Source: Allosalinactinospora lopnorensis (GTDB lineage Bacteria > Actinomycetota > Actinomycetes > Streptosporangiales > Streptosporangiaceae). Taken from it: a DNA stretch of 64,000 bases. This document shows, piece by piece, positions 9,087-18,674 of the stretch (position 1 is the first letter of the stretch; each line of letters opens with the position of its first letter). The stretch spans positions 1-64,000 of the forward strand of contig NZ_LAJC01000009.1 of the NCBI RefSeq assembly GCF_000981225.1, in the 5' to 3' direction. A model generated the notes under the pieces. The model worked only from the letters and a program-made list of their open reading frames with translations, searched no databases and was not told where the DNA came from. Both the position numbers and the translations under genes were made by a program.

Positions 9087-10007
9087 ATGTTCGGCACGGC
9101 CGTTCGGCGCAGGGTGCTCTGCGCGGGGGCCGTGGTCTTCGCCGCGGTCGTGCTCCTGCTCTTCGGAACCGGAGAGACCCGCGTCCTCACCACCGGGGAT
9201 CACATGCCGGGCGAGGCCTGGACGCTCTGGATGCCGGTGGCCCTGGGCATGCTGCTCATCCGGTGGATCCCCCCGTGGGTTCCGGAGCGGGAGATGGCCG
9301 AGCGGCTGCACGCCACCATGAAAGGGCGCGCGCCGGGTCCGGAGACGGTGGTCCTGGTGGCGTGCCTGGCCGGTTTCCTGGTATCGAAGCTGCTGCTGGA
9401 CCCGGTCTTCGGTGCGATGGATCCCGGACTGGCGCCGTTGTCGTACCACACCTCGAAGTTCCTCTTCCTGCTCTTCGTCCCGCTGATGTTGATCGGCGCT
9501 TCCGGGGTCATGCGGAACTCGCAGGACTTCACCCTGCCGAAGCTGGCCGTCCGGGTCTTCGAGCCGTGGCGCTGGGCCGGCCTGGTCCCCGTCGTCGGCT
9601 ACCTCGTGTTCGTACTGATCCCCTGGGCCGAGCACCCGCCCGAAATGGGGTCGGTACCCGAGCACTACGACGTTCTGGCCGCCCTGGCGATCGGCTACAT
9701 CGCCACCGCCCTGCTGGAGGTGGTCTTCTTCCAGGGGTTCCTGCAGACCCGGCTGGAAGTGCTGTTCGGGCGCTGGCCGGCCATTGTGCTGGTGGCCCTG
9801 GTCTACGCGCTGACGAGCCTCGTGGGCGCCACCTTCCCCAGCGGGGTGCTGAACGCGGTAGCGTCCGCGATCGCCGTGCAGGGGGCCGCCGCGCTGCTCT
9901 ACGGCTACCTGTGGTCCCGCTACCGTAATATCTGGCTCAACTTCCTGCTGCAGTTCGGTGTCGTCACGCTCATCGTGCTCCCGGTGGCCGCAGTGCTGTG
10001 GTCGTAG
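9087..10007 (+). CDS. CPBP-like membrane protein with degraded active site
   Basis: A 306-residue membrane protein that aligns by eye with the gene before it over its whole length, for example near the end: WSRYRNIWLNFLLQFG against WSHYRNIWLSVLLRGG. The catalytic motif PEEVFFRG has become LEVVFFQG, so one glutamate and the arginine are lost, while QTRLEVLFGRW around it is kept. It may be a non-catalytic (pseudoprotease) partner. ATG at 9087 follows GGAAGGGGGG. Confidence 0.72.
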   Translation: MFGTAVRRRVLCAGAVVFAAVVLLLFGTGETRVLTTGDHMPGEAWTLWMPVALGMLLIRWIPPWVPEREMAERLHATMKGRAPGPETVVLVACLAGFLVSKLLLDPVFGAMDPGLAPLSYHTSKFLFLLFVPLMLIGASGVMRNSQDFTLPKLAVRVFEPWRWAGLVPVVGYLVFVLIPWAEHPPEMGSVPEHYDVLAALAIGYIATALLEVVFFQGFLQTRLEVLFGRWPAIVLVALVYALTSLVGATFPSGVLNAVASAIAVQGAAALLYGYLWSRYRNIWLNFLLQFGVVTLIVLPVAAVLWS

Positions 10008-10189
10008 CCCTTCCGGGAAGGGGCCGTCTCCGCCCGCGCGCCGGCGGAAACGTCACGTCTCCGGAATATCCGGAAAACCGGGTGGTCCGTCGAGGCCGGA
10101 AGGGTATGGAATCGGACTACACATCGCTGTAAGGGCACGGTCGCCGTGTGGCCCTTGCTGGTTCATGTGGATGGGGGACCCTGCGAGCC

Positions 10190-12289
10190 GTGAGTGTGGA
10201 ACCGGTGCATATAGGGCAGAGCGCTGAGAGCGCCGACCGTCTTCCGGCCGATCGGTTCATGGACCGGGAGGAAGGATGGCTGCGTTTCAACCAGCGTGTG
10301 CTCGAACTCGCCGAGGACACCGACATCCCGCTCCTGGAACGGGCCCGGTTCCTCGCCATCTTCTCCAGCAACCTCGACGAGTTCTTCATGGTCCGGGTGG
10401 CCGGACTGAAACGTCGCCTGGCGACCGGGCTGTCCGTGGCCTCCCCGAGCGGGCACCATCCTCGCGACCTCCTGGAACGCATCGCCGAGGTCACCCACGA
10501 ACTGATGCTGCGGCACGCCGGATGCTTCGACCGTTCAGTGGCGCCGGCGCTGGTCGAGGCCGGGATCCGGATCGTGCGCTGGGACGGGCTCGACGAAACC
10601 GAGCGCCACCGCATGCGGCGGTTCTTCCAGCGCGCCGTCTATCCCGTACTCACCCCGTTCGCGGTGGATCCGGCGCACCCGTTCCCCTACATCTCCGGGC
10701 GTTCCCTCAACCTCGCGGTCACCGTCCGCGATCCGCAGTCCGGGCGGCGCATGTTCGCCCGGATCAAGGTGCCTTCCGTGCTGCCGCGGTTCATCGAGCT
10801 CGGCGATGACCGCTTCGTTCCGGTGGAGGACGTCATCGCCGGCCATCTCCAGCAGCTCTTCGAGGGCATGGAGGTGCTGGAGCACCATGCCTTCCGGGTC
10901 ACCCGCAACGCCGACCTGGAGGTCGACGAGGACGAGACCGACGACCTCATCCAGTCGCTGGAGAACGAGCTGCTGCGCCGCCGCTTCGGCCCGCTCGTGC
11001 GGCTGGAGGTGGAGCAGACGATCTCTGACGCGGTGCTGGAGATCCTGCGCGAGGAGCTCGGCGCCGAGCGTGGGGAGATCTACCGGGTCCCCGGGCCGCT
11101 CAACCTGGCGGGCCTGAACCAGATCGCCGACCTGGACCGGCCGGAGCTGAAGTTCGCGCCGATGGTGCCGGTGGAGCCGCGCGCGCTGCAGGGGGAGCAG
11201 AGCCTCTTCGAGGCGATCCGCGAGCGCGAGCTGCTGGTGCACCACCCCTACGAGTCGTTCGCGGCGACCACCGAGCGGTTCCTGGAGCTCGCGGCGGCGG
11301 ATCCCCGGGTCGTGGCAGTCAAGCAGACGCTCTACCGCACCAGCGGCGACTCCCCGATCGTGGAGTCCCTGATCGAGGCGGCCCGGGCGGGCAAGGAGGT
11401 CGTGGTACTCGTCGAGGTCAAGGCGCGCTTCGACGAGCAGAACAACATCCAGTGGGCGCGCAAGCTGGAAGAGGCCGGCTGCCACGTCGTCTACGGCCTG
11501 GTCGGCCTGAAGACCCACTGCAAACTCGCCCTGATCGTGCGGCGGGACGAGGACGGCACGCTGCGCCGCTACGGCCATATCGGTACCGGCAACTACAACC
11601 CCTCCACGGCCGGGGTCTACGAGGACTTCGGCCTGTTCAGCGCCGACCCCGAGGTCGGGGAGGACCTCAGTGACCTGTTCAACCACCTCACCGGCTTCTC
11701 CCGGAAGAAGCGGTACCGCCGGCTGCTCGTGGCGCCGGGCGGGCTGCGCGAGGCGCTCATGTCGCTGATCCGGAAGGAGATGGAGAACGCGGCCCGGTCC
11801 GAACCGGCGCGCATCCGGATCAAGATCAACTCCCTGGTGGACGAGGACATCATCGACGCGCTGTACGAGGCGTCGCGGGCCGGCGTCCCCATCGACCTGT
11901 GGGTGCGCGGCAGTTGCGTGCTGCGCCCGGGAGTGCCGGGACTCTCCGAGACGATCCGGGTGCGCAGTATCCTTGGGCGGTTCCTGGAACACTCCCGGAT
12001 CTTCGTCTTTGAGAACGGGGGAGAGCCGCACGTGTGGCTGGGCAGCGCCGATCTCATGCCGCGCAACCTGGACCGCCGGGTCGAGGCGCTCGTCGGGGTG
12101 GCCGACCCCGACCACCGGGTGCGCCTGGTCCGGCTGATGGATCTGGCCATGGCCGACAACACGGCCTCCTGGCGGCTCGCCCCGGACGGAACGTGGAGCC
12201 GTGTCACGCACGGCGCCGGAGGAGAGCCGTTGCCGGACCTGCAGACCACCCTGCGCGGGGACCGCCATCTCCGAGTCGTCGATGCCTGA
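10190..12289 (+). CDS. ppk1: Polyphosphate kinase 1
   Basis: PPK1 reversibly moves the gamma-phosphate of ATP onto the end of an inorganic polyphosphate chain. The 699 residues cover the four PPK1 domains: the N-terminal helical part ([16 protein letters not shown]), the head domain, and two phospholipase-D-like C-terminal domains. The autophosphorylated histidine is expected in [31 protein letters not shown] and [19 protein letters not shown] are other family blocks. GTG at 10190 is preferred with GGGGGA upstream; GTG at 10148 is possible. The last codons overlap mutT1, a ppk-mutT1 pair also known from mycobacteria. Confidence 0.93.
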   Translation: MSVEPVHIGQSAESADRLPADRFMDREEGWLRFNQRVLELAEDTDIPLLERARFLAIFSSNLDEFFMVRVAGLKRRLATGLSVASPSGHHPRDLLERIAEVTHELMLRHAGCFDRSVAPALVEAGIRIVRWDGLDETERHRMRRFFQRAVYPVLTPFAVDPAHPFPYISGRSLNLAVTVRDPQSGRRMFARIKVPSVLPRFIELGDDRFVPVEDVIAGHLQQLFEGMEVLEHHAFRVTRNADLEVDEDETDDLIQSLENELLRRRFGPLVRLEVEQTISDAVLEILREELGAERGEIYRVPGPLNLAGLNQIADLDRPELKFAPMVPVEPRALQGEQSLFEAIRERELLVHHPYESFAATTERFLELAAADPRVVAVKQTLYRTSGDSPIVESLIEAARAGKEVVVLVEVKARFDEQNNIQWARKLEEAGCHVVYGLVGLKTHCKLALIVRRDEDGTLRRYGHIGTGNYNPSTAGVYEDFGLFSADPEVGEDLSDLFNHLTGFSRKKRYRRLLVAPGGLREALMSLIRKEMENAARSEPARIRIKINSLVDEDIIDALYEASRAGVPIDLWVRGSCVLRPGVPGLSETIRVRSILGRFLEHSRIFVFENGGEPHVWLGSADLMPRNLDRRVEALVGVADPDHRVRLVRLMDLAMADNTASWRLAPDGTWSRVTHGAGGEPLPDLQTTLRGDRHLRVVDA

Positions 12290-13262
12290 GTACGGCAGCG
12301 GGGAGATTTCCGTCACCAGCGCCTTCCCGCCCCGCGACACGGCGCCGGGCGGCTACATGGAACCCATCCGAGCGGCGGGGGCCGTGCTGTGGCGGGACAC
12401 CGGCGCAGAGGAGAACGAGGTCGCGCTCATCCACCGGCCCGACCGCGGCGACTGGACGCTGCCCAAAGGCAAGGTGAAGAACGGGGAGCACCTGCTCACC
12501 GCGGCGGTACGCGAGGTCACCGAGGAGACCGGGTTGCGGCCGGTGCTGGGGCGGCGCATACCGCCGCAGCGCTACCTCCGGAGCGGCTGGCCCAAACAGG
12601 TGGAATGGTGGGCGGCCACCCCGCTGGGGGCCTCCTCCTTCGCTCCCAACGACGAGGTCGACGTCATGGAGTGGGTGCCGCTGTCCGAGGCGCGCACGCG
12701 GCTCAACTACCAGCACGACGTCCAGGTACTGGACAACTTCGCCTGCGGCCCGCTGGATACGTTCCCGGTGATTCTGCTCCGGCACGCCTCCGCGGGCGAG
12801 AAACGCAACTGGGACGACAACGACCTGCTCCGCCCGCTCGATGAGGTCGGCCGCGCCGACGCCCTGGAGGTCGCCGATCTCCTCGCCGCCTACGGCGCTC
12901 CCCGTGCGGTCACCTCCGCGGCCGCGCGCTGCACCGAAACCGTGCTGCCGTACTCGGTGGCCCACAACGTCGAAGTCCGCACCGAGCGCGCGTTCACCGC
13001 GCAGCCGGTGAGCCGGTCGCGGACCACGTTCGACCGCCTCGGCGCGCACGCCGCGTTCGCCCGCCTGCTGGACGAGGGGGAGCCCACTGTGGTGTGCACG
13101 CATGGGGAACTCGTCGCCGAGCTGATGACCGCCGCGCTGGAGCGGCTGGGCGCGCCGGTCTCGCAGCAGCTTCCACTGCGCAAGGGCGCGTTCTGGGTGA
13201 TGCACGTTTCGGTGGCCGACCGCACCCTGGCGGCCATCGAGCGCCACCTGGTCCGGGGGTAG
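12282..13262 (+). CDS. mutT1: MutT1-type Nudix hydrolase with histidine phosphatase domain
   Basis: A two-domain protein of about 326 residues. The N-terminal Nudix domain has the full box [20 protein letters not shown] (plus TGL); the C-terminal half starts [14 protein letters not shown], the R-H catalytic loop of the histidine phosphatase superfamily. Mycobacterial MutT1 with this layout removes 8-oxo-guanine nucleotides and splits dinucleoside polyphosphates. The ATG at 12282 overlaps the ppk1 stop by 8 bases; an ATG at 12357 just before the Nudix domain is the alternative. Transcription with ppk1 links it to phosphate and nucleotide housekeeping. Confidence 0.85.
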   Translation: MPEYGSGEISVTSAFPPRDTAPGGYMEPIRAAGAVLWRDTGAEENEVALIHRPDRGDWTLPKGKVKNGEHLLTAAVREVTEETGLRPVLGRRIPPQRYLRSGWPKQVEWWAATPLGASSFAPNDEVDVMEWVPLSEARTRLNYQHDVQVLDNFACGPLDTFPVILLRHASAGEKRNWDDNDLLRPLDEVGRADALEVADLLAAYGAPRAVTSAAARCTETVLPYSVAHNVEVRTERAFTAQPVSRSRTTFDRLGAHAAFARLLDEGEPTVVCTHGELVAELMTAALERLGAPVSQQLPLRKGAFWVMHVSVADRTLAAIERHLVRG

Positions 13263-13298
13263 GGCGCCGGTGCGGCCGCGGCCTGAGATGATGCGCGC

Positions 13299-13733
13299 AT
13301 GGCCAAGAACCAGGTTGCGCGCAGCGTCGTGATCGACGCCCCGGCGGAGCGGATCTTCGGCATCATCGCCGCCCCGCACCGCCACCCCGACTTCGACGGC
13401 TCCGGATCCGTGCACGGGCTGATCGAGGGCCCGGAGCGTCTCGGCCCCGGGGACCGGTTCGGGATGCGCATGCGGATAGGCCTGCCGTATCGCATGAGCA
13501 ACCGCGTAGTGGAGTTCGAGGAGAACCGGGTGCTCGCGTGGCGGCATTTCGGCAGGCACCGCTGGCGCTGGGAGCTGCAGCCGTTGGCCGACGGCGCTAC
13601 GCGGGTGACCGAGACCTTCGACTACTCCTATGCGGTCCCGTTCCTCTACCGGCTGGCCGGATGGCCGGCCCGCAACGCCCGGGCCATCGAGGAGACCCTG
13701 GTCCGCCTCAAGGCGCTGGCCGAGGACCGGTAG
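13299..13733 (+). CDS. SRPBCC-family protein
   Basis: A 144-residue single-domain START/polyketide-cyclase-like protein. It starts VARSVVIDAPAERIFGIIA, the usual first strand and helix of the family, and later has VVEFEENRVLAWRH and TRVTETFDYS. Such proteins bind hydrophobic ligands; this one has no clear ligand or partner. It lies 36 bases after mutT1 and just before a strong terminator, so it is probably the last gene of the ppk1 unit. Confidence 0.7.
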   Translation: MAKNQVARSVVIDAPAERIFGIIAAPHRHPDFDGSGSVHGLIEGPERLGPGDRFGMRMRIGLPYRMSNRVVEFEENRVLAWRHFGRHRWRWELQPLADGATRVTETFDYSYAVPFLYRLAGWPARNARAIEETLVRLKALAEDR

Positions 13734-13739
13734 CCGGGA

Positions 13740-13782
13740 CCGGTCCGTCCGCGCGTCCCCCTCCTATGCGCGGACGGACCGG
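13740..13782 (+). terminator. Hairpin terminator after the SRPBCC gene
   Basis: CCGGTCCGTCCGCGC (13740-13754) is the exact complement of 13768-13782, with a 13-nt loop. A 15-bp perfect stem starts 7 bases after the stop codon. Confidence 0.8.
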
Positions 13783-14170
13783 GTGAGCACCGGGGCGCGA
13801 GACGGGCGGCGGTCCCCGCCCGGTCTCGTTCGCCGGTGCGCGCGGGGCGGGCCGGGTCGTGGTGGCCCGCGGCGCGGTGCGCAGGTGTTCGTGGAGGTGT
13901 ATTTTCCGAACGCAGTTAGATAACTACTGCTAGTAATTATTGTACCGTGGGTCACTGCTGGCCACTGCCGATTTCGACGAACAGATGAGCACGAGGTGAA
14001 CGGTCTCGGTCCGGCCGGCCCGGCGAATCCCCGGCCCGCGCCGGTGCGCGTACTTTTGCGTCTCCGCGGGTGTGCCAGCACTACCCGCCGCTGTTGTGCT
14101 GCCGCCATAGCGGGTGTGACGTCCGAAGCCTAGGTTTGAGGAGAGGGGAGACGAACGAGAGTAGGCGGGA
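13783..14170 (+). promoter_or_regulatory. Gap before the two-component operon
   Basis: No gene is supported in this 388-base stretch. A notable AT-rich patch around 13900-13950 stands out from the GC-rich flanks and is the best place for a promoter of the downstream sensor kinase operon. No specific -10/-35 was assigned. Confidence 0.3.
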
Positions 14171-15541
14171 ATGGCGGGCACCCTCATCGTCAAGGCCAGG
14201 GCCCGGGCGGTCGGCGTCGGGGCGGAGATCGCCGCCGAGCGGCCGTGGCGGGAGCGGCTGGTCGCACTGTTCCACCTGCTCACCTCGTTCGCCCTCTCGC
14301 TCGGGTACCTGGTTCCGGCCGCCATGCTGATCGGCTCCGCGGTATGGCTGGGAACGGTGGTCGCGGTCCCGCTGTCGGAGGGCCCGGCCCTCCCGCCCGG
14401 CCACTTCCTCGCCGGCGCCGTCCTGTTCCTGGTGCTCTTCCCGGCCGCCGCCACGCTTCTGGCCCGGCTGGCCTGCCACATCCAGCGCAGCCGGCTGGAG
14501 AACGTCTTCGGCGTCGTCGAGACCCGCGCTCCCGACCCCACGGCGCCGAGTACCGGCCCGGCCCGGCTGGCCGGCTACGTCTTCGGTAGGGAGGCGTGGT
14601 CCGCGCTGCTCTACAGCACCGTCGCCGCGGTCCAGGGGATCTTCTCCGGCGGGCTTATCCTCGGCCTGATCGGGTTCGGCATCGGCGGCGCCGTCGGCTC
14701 CCTGATCGGGCTCGGCTACGCCGCGGCCGAGGGGGCGCTCTACGAGGCGCTGAACACGAGCCCGGCGCCGCTCGCCTGGATCGTCCTCGGCCCGGTCGCC
14801 GGTGTGCTGGGGATCTGGCTGGTCCTGCCCCTGGTCCGGCTGGAGGTCGTGGTGACCCGGCGACTGCTGTTCGACGCCCCCGAGGCGCGGGTCCGGCGCC
14901 GCCTGGTCCAGTTGCGGGACAGCCGGTCGCGGATGGTCGACGCCGCCGAGGCCGAGCGCCGCCGGATCGAACGCGACCTGCACGACGGCGCCCAGCAGCG
15001 CCTGCTCTCGGTGACCATGACGCTGAGCCGGGCGCGGGCGAAGTTCGAGCGCGACCCGGCCGCCGCCCGCGCGCTCCTGGAGGAGGCGCACTCCGAGGCC
15101 CGGGCGGTCATGGCCGAGCTGCGCGAGGTCGCACGAGGGCTGCACCCCGGGGTCCTCACCGACCACGGCCTGGAGGCGGCGCTGCCGGTCGCCGCGGGCC
15201 GCTGCCCGCTGCCGGTCCGCCTCGATGTGGACCTGGCGGAGCGGCCCTCGCGCCGGGCCGAGGGGGTCGCCTACTACGTGACGTGCGAAGCGCTCAGCAA
15301 TGTCGCCAAACACGCCGATGCCCGAAGCGTCACCGTGCGCGCCGAGCGGGTCGCGGGCACCGGCGGGGACCTGCTGCGGCTCACCGTGACCGACGACGGC
15401 GCGGGCGGCGCCGACCCCGAGACCGGTACCGGCCTCTACGGCCTCTGGGACCGGGTCGACGCGGTGGACGGCGAGCTGCGGCTGTACAGCCCCGAAGGCG
15501 GGGGGACCGTCCTCACCGCCGACATCCCCTGGGAGGCCTGA
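14171..15541 (+). CDS. Two-component sensor histidine kinase (HisKA_3 type)
   Basis: The 456-residue protein has a membrane-embedded N-terminal sensor half with about five hydrophobic helices (roughly residues 30-235), no large outer domain, then a dimerisation helix with ERRRIERDLHDGAQQRL (phospho-acceptor His near residue 271) and a HATPase end with NVAKHADA and GTGLYGLWDRV. This is the NarL/DesK-type kinase layout. It is followed 2 bases later by its response regulator and then by a DUF4097 protein, a set in which the kinase may sense envelope state. The signal is not known. Confidence 0.88.
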   Translation: MAGTLIVKARARAVGVGAEIAAERPWRERLVALFHLLTSFALSLGYLVPAAMLIGSAVWLGTVVAVPLSEGPALPPGHFLAGAVLFLVLFPAAATLLARLACHIQRSRLENVFGVVETRAPDPTAPSTGPARLAGYVFGREAWSALLYSTVAAVQGIFSGGLILGLIGFGIGGAVGSLIGLGYAAAEGALYEALNTSPAPLAWIVLGPVAGVLGIWLVLPLVRLEVVVTRRLLFDAPEARVRRRLVQLRDSRSRMVDAAEAERRRIERDLHDGAQQRLLSVTMTLSRARAKFERDPAAARALLEEAHSEARAVMAELREVARGLHPGVLTDHGLEAALPVAAGRCPLPVRLDVDLAERPSRRAEGVAYYVTCEALSNVAKHADARSVTVRAERVAGTGGDLLRLTVTDDGAGGADPETGTGLYGLWDRVDAVDGELRLYSPEGGGTVLTADIPWEA

Positions 15542-15543
15542 CC

Positions 15544-16266
15544 GTGCGGATCATCATCGCCGAGGACTCGGTTCTGCTGCGCAGCGGGATATCGAAGCTG
15601 CTCGAGGACGAGGGCATCGAGATCGTGGCGCACGCCGACGACGCCGACGAGCTGCTCGCGGCCGTCGCCGAGCACGACGGGGTCGACCTGTGCATCGTGG
15701 ACATCCGCATGCCCCCTGGCTACTCCGAGGAGGGGATGCACGCCGCGATCCGGATCCGGCGCGAGTACCCGGACGTGGCCGTTCTGCTGCTGTCCCAGCA
15801 CGTGGTCGGCAGGTATGCGGCGGAGCTGCTCGGCGGCGGCTCCGCCAAGGTCGGGTACCTGCTGAAGGACCGCGTCGCCGATGTGGACGAGTTCCTGGAG
15901 ACGCTGCGCCGGGTCGCCGCCGGCGGGGCGGCCATCGACCCCGAGGTCGTCTCCCAGCTGCTGAGCCGCAAGCACGACAGCGCGCTCGACCTCCTCAGCC
16001 CGCGCGAGAACGAGGTCCTGGGCGTGATGGCGGAGGGAGCGAACAACGTGGGGATCGCGGAGCGCCTGTTCATCACCGAGCGCGCGGTCGAGAAGCACAT
16101 CCGCGCGATCTTCAGCAAGCTCGGCCTGGGACGGCACGAGCACGACCACCGCCGGGTGCTGGCGGTCCTGGAGTACCTGCGCGGTACCGGGCCGAACGCG
16201 GCCGGAGCCGGCTCAGTGACGGGGACGACGACGGGGGCCAATCACCCCGGAGAGGAAAGGGCATGA
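15544..16266 (+). CDS. LuxR/NarL-family response regulator
   Basis: A 240-residue regulator. The receiver domain begins VRIIIAEDSVLLRSGI and carries the phospho-acceptor in LCIVDIRMPP (Asp53). The C-terminal helix-turn-helix is LSPRENEVLGVMAEGANN followed by GIAERLFITERAVEKHIRAI. A Gly/Thr-rich tail of about 25 residues ends the protein. GTG at 15544 follows the kinase stop directly and the stop overlaps the next ATG (ATGA), so kinase, regulator and DUF4097 gene form one operon. Confidence 0.9.
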   Translation: MRIIIAEDSVLLRSGISKLLEDEGIEIVAHADDADELLAAVAEHDGVDLCIVDIRMPPGYSEEGMHAAIRIRREYPDVAVLLLSQHVVGRYAAELLGGGSAKVGYLLKDRVADVDEFLETLRRVAAGGAAIDPEVVSQLLSRKHDSALDLLSPRENEVLGVMAEGANNVGIAERLFITERAVEKHIRAIFSKLGLGRHEHDHRRVLAVLEYLRGTGPNAAGAGSVTGTTTGANHPGEERA

Positions 16267-17255
16267 CGTTCAGTGGCAGGGGCCTCTACGCCTCATCGAG
16301 CAAGGAACCGCGCCAGCGGCACTTCGGCTGGCTGGTCATCGGGGTCTGCGTCGCGATCGCGGCGCTGGTCGTCGGCGGGCTGAGCGCCGTGGGCGGGGTG
16401 GCCACCAGCTCCGAGTCCCGCGGCGACACGTTCGACGGGGCCGAACGGCTCGTGGTGGACAACCAGACATCGGGGGGGACCCGGATCACGGGCACCGACG
16501 GGGACACGGTCACCGTCGAGCGCACGTTGCGCGGCAACCCGCTGCACTCCGTCGAGGAGGACGTCCGGCTGGACGGCGACAGCACGGTGAACGCCGAGGC
16601 CAGGTGCACCGGAATGCTGATCTTCGGTGGCTTCGGCGGCTGCAGCGCGGACTACGAGATCGGCGTTCCGGAGGGCACCGAGATCACGGTGGAGACCGCC
16701 TCCGGCGCGGTGGGCGTCCGGGCCGTCGAGGGCGGGGCACCGCTGTCGGTGTCCACCAAGTCGGGGCAGGTGGAGACCACGGACGTGACCGCCGACACGT
16801 CGGTACGGACCTCATCAGGAGCCATACGGCTCCACGGGGCCGAGGGCGACATGGATCTGGAGTCCACCTCCGGAGCGATCCAGGCGAGCGGATCCGGAGA
16901 GAACATCAAGGCCACCGCGACATCCGGAAGCGTCGGTCTCAACGGGATCAGCGCCACCGACCTCACGGTCGAGACCACGTCGGGCGCGGTGCGGGTCGAC
17001 GGCGGATTCGGCACCGCCGACTTCGCCGCCACGTCCGGTTCCCTGGACGTCAACGCCGCCGAACCGTTCCAGCGCATCACGGCCGACACCACCTCCGGCG
17101 CGATCGACCTGCGGGTACCCGGCGGTTCCTACGACGTGATGGGCAGCTCCACCAGCGGCAGCCGCGACATCGCGGTCGACCGGGACAGTGGAGCCGAAGC
17201 GGAGATCGACGCCAGCACGACCAGCGGCTCCCTCAGCATCACACCGACCGGCTAA
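16263..17255 (+). CDS. Membrane-anchored DUF4097 repeat protein
   Basis: The 330-residue product has one membrane helix at about residues 22-48, then an outer domain of repeated short beta turns with the theme T-x-S-G-A/S (for example VETASGAVGV, VRTSSGAIRL, VETTSGAVRV, ADTTSGAIDL, ASTTSGSLSI). This is the DUF4097 adhesin-like fold, a right-handed beta stack. It shares four bases with the response regulator, so it is probably the target or the feedback partner of the two-component pair. Function is unknown. Confidence 0.78.
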   Translation: MTFSGRGLYASSSKEPRQRHFGWLVIGVCVAIAALVVGGLSAVGGVATSSESRGDTFDGAERLVVDNQTSGGTRITGTDGDTVTVERTLRGNPLHSVEEDVRLDGDSTVNAEARCTGMLIFGGFGGCSADYEIGVPEGTEITVETASGAVGVRAVEGGAPLSVSTKSGQVETTDVTADTSVRTSSGAIRLHGAEGDMDLESTSGAIQASGSGENIKATATSGSVGLNGISATDLTVETTSGAVRVDGGFGTADFAATSGSLDVNAAEPFQRITADTTSGAIDLRVPGGSYDVMGSSTSGSRDIAVDRDSGAEAEIDASTTSGSLSITPTG

Positions 17256-17290
17256 CTCCGCGCGGGCGGTGCGCCGCCCGGGCTCCTCCC

Positions 17291-17324
17291 TGAGGGCATC
17301 CGGCACGCGTGTCGGGTGCCCTCA
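17291..17324 (+). terminator. Hairpin after the DUF4097 operon
   Basis: TGAGGGCATCCGGCACG (17291-17307) is followed immediately by its near-complement CGTGTCGGGTGCCCTCA (17308-17324), with two G-U pairs. The innermost bases must open to form a loop. It lies 36 bases after the operon stop. Confidence 0.7.
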
Positions 17325-17388
17325 CGCATGGCCTACGCTTCGCCTAGCGTTGCTGATCGGAAAGGGAAGCGGTGGCCGTGACTCCGCT

Positions 17389-17512
17389 CCCCCGCCTGAA
17401 GGAGGGGGCTTCCAGCCCGAAGGCTACGGTCCAGCCCGAACCGGTCCCTTGCGGGACGAAGAGAAAGTACCACAGGTCAGGGAAGCGATTCCCCACCGGC
17501 TGAAGCCGGCGG
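17389..17512 (+). mobile_element. Possible relic of an IS200/IS605-type element end
   Basis: Two imperfect hairpins with the same TGAA tetraloop lie about 100 bases apart: CCCCCGCC-TGAA-GGAGGGGG (17389-17408) and CCACCGGC-TGAA-GCCGGCGG (17493-17512), each an 8-bp stem with a single internal mismatch. A smaller stem GTCCC/GGGAC (17444-17457) lies between. Hairpins of this look occur next to tnpB genes of IS200/IS605 elements and their guide RNAs. No transposase or tnpB is present, so it would be a non-coding remnant or a MITE-like piece. The assignment is pattern-based and tentative. Confidence 0.35.
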
Positions 17513-17531
17513 TCCCCTCGCTAGGAGACGG

Positions 17532-18242
17532 ATGGAAGGAACCACACTCACAGAGGTCTGGCAGGACGTTCTCACGATCCAGCCGGCACCTCCGCAGTGG
17601 CTGATCATCGGGGCCGGAGTGGGTGCCCTGCTCGTAGTGCTCACCCGCGATCCGTGGCGCCTCGCCCGCAACGTGGTGACCATCGCCCACGAGGGGGGCC
17701 ACGCCCTGGTCGCCCTCCTCAGCGGCAGGCAGCTCACGGGCATCCGGCTGCACTCCGACACCTCCGGAGTCACCGTCTCGCGGGGCAAGCCCACCGGGAT
17801 CGGGATGATCCTCACCGTGTTCGCCGGCTACGTGGCGCCGTCGCTGGTGGGACTCGCCGGGATCCTGCTGCTGCTCGGAAACCGGATCACCGCGCTGCTG
17901 TGGATCAGCATCCTGCTGCTGGCCGCGATGCTGCTGCTGATCCGCAACGTCTACGGCGTCGTGTCCGTTGTCGGTACCGGCACGCTGGTCTTCCTGGTCT
18001 CCTGGTTCACCCCAGCCGAGGTGCAGGCCGGCTTCGCCTACCTGTTCACCTGGTTCATGCTCCTCGCCGGCGTGCGGCCGGTGTTCGAGATGCAGGCGCA
18101 GCGCCGGCGGCAGCCCACACCGCAGTCCGACGCCGACCAGCTCCACCGGCTGACCGGGCTGCCCGCAGCCTTCTGGGTGTTCGTCTTCTTCCTGGTGAAC
18201 GCGTCCGTACTGGCGCTGGGGATATGGCTACTGCTGGTCTGA
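17532..18242 (+). CDS. M50-like membrane metallopeptidase
   Basis: A 236-residue membrane protein with five or more hydrophobic helices. The zinc motif appears as IAHEGGHALVALLSG (His-Glu-x-x-His near residue 53). This is the M50B-like domain group common in actinomycetes, where the second metal ligand in a later helix is hard to place by eye. The substrate is unknown; such proteins may cut membrane-bound regulators. The ATG at 17532 follows CTAGGAGACGG. It is convergent with the STAS gene, with a shared hairpin between. Confidence 0.72.
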   Translation: MEGTTLTEVWQDVLTIQPAPPQWLIIGAGVGALLVVLTRDPWRLARNVVTIAHEGGHALVALLSGRQLTGIRLHSDTSGVTVSRGKPTGIGMILTVFAGYVAPSLVGLAGILLLLGNRITALLWISILLLAAMLLLIRNVYGVVSVVGTGTLVFLVSWFTPAEVQAGFAYLFTWFMLLAGVRPVFEMQAQRRRQPTPQSDADQLHRLTGLPAAFWVFVFFLVNASVLALGIWLLLV

Positions 18243-18252
18243 ACGGCCCTGT

Positions 18253-18287
18253 GAGGGCGCCGTGCACGGAAAGCGTGCGGTGCCCTC
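18253..18287. terminator. Bidirectional hairpin between convergent genes
   Basis: GAGGGCGCCG (18253-18262) pairs with CGGTGCCCTC (18278-18287), with one G-U. It lies between the end of the M50-like gene and the end of the STAS gene and can serve both strands. Confidence 0.65.
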
Positions 18288-18308
18288 GCTCACCGGCGGC
18301 CGTCCGAC

Positions 18309-18674
18309 TCAGTTCGCGCTGGGGGTCTCCAGGGGCGCGGCGAGCGCCGACTCGACCGTCGGGAAGACCGGGATCCGGGTGTCGATTCCGGTGACACGCA
18401 GGATCTGGGCCAGCCGCTCGGTGACGCAGGCGATGAAGAGCGTCCCCCGGCGTTCCCTGGCGGCCTTGTAGGACTGGATGAGAACCCGCAGTCCACTGGA
18501 GTCGATGAAGTCCAGCCGGGTGCAGTCCAGAACGACGCGTTGCCGCGGCCACTCTGCCAGGGAGTGTAGAACAGCCTGGTGGAACTGCTCCTCTGTGGCC
18601 ATGTCGATCTCTCCGACGAGGACGAGGACCACACCCCCGTCGTCGTTGCGGACGGTGATTTTCAGCGCGGGCAT
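18309..18674 (-). CDS. STAS-domain anti-sigma-factor antagonist
   Basis: The 121-residue protein is a single STAS domain. VVLDCTRLDFIDSSGLRVL carries the serine that partner kinases phosphorylate in SpoIIAA/RsbV-type antagonists. It should release a sigma factor by binding an anti-sigma kinase when unphosphorylated. The ATG at 18674 is chosen because GGAG stands just ahead; a longer reading frame upstream has no ribosome site. No anti-sigma gene is beside it. Confidence 0.85.
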   Translation of the reverse strand: MPALKITVRNDDGGVVLVLVGEIDMATEEQFHQAVLHSLAEWPRQRVVLDCTRLDFIDSSGLRVLIQSYKAARERRGTLFIACVTERLAQILRVTGIDTRIPVFPTVESALAAPLETPSAN

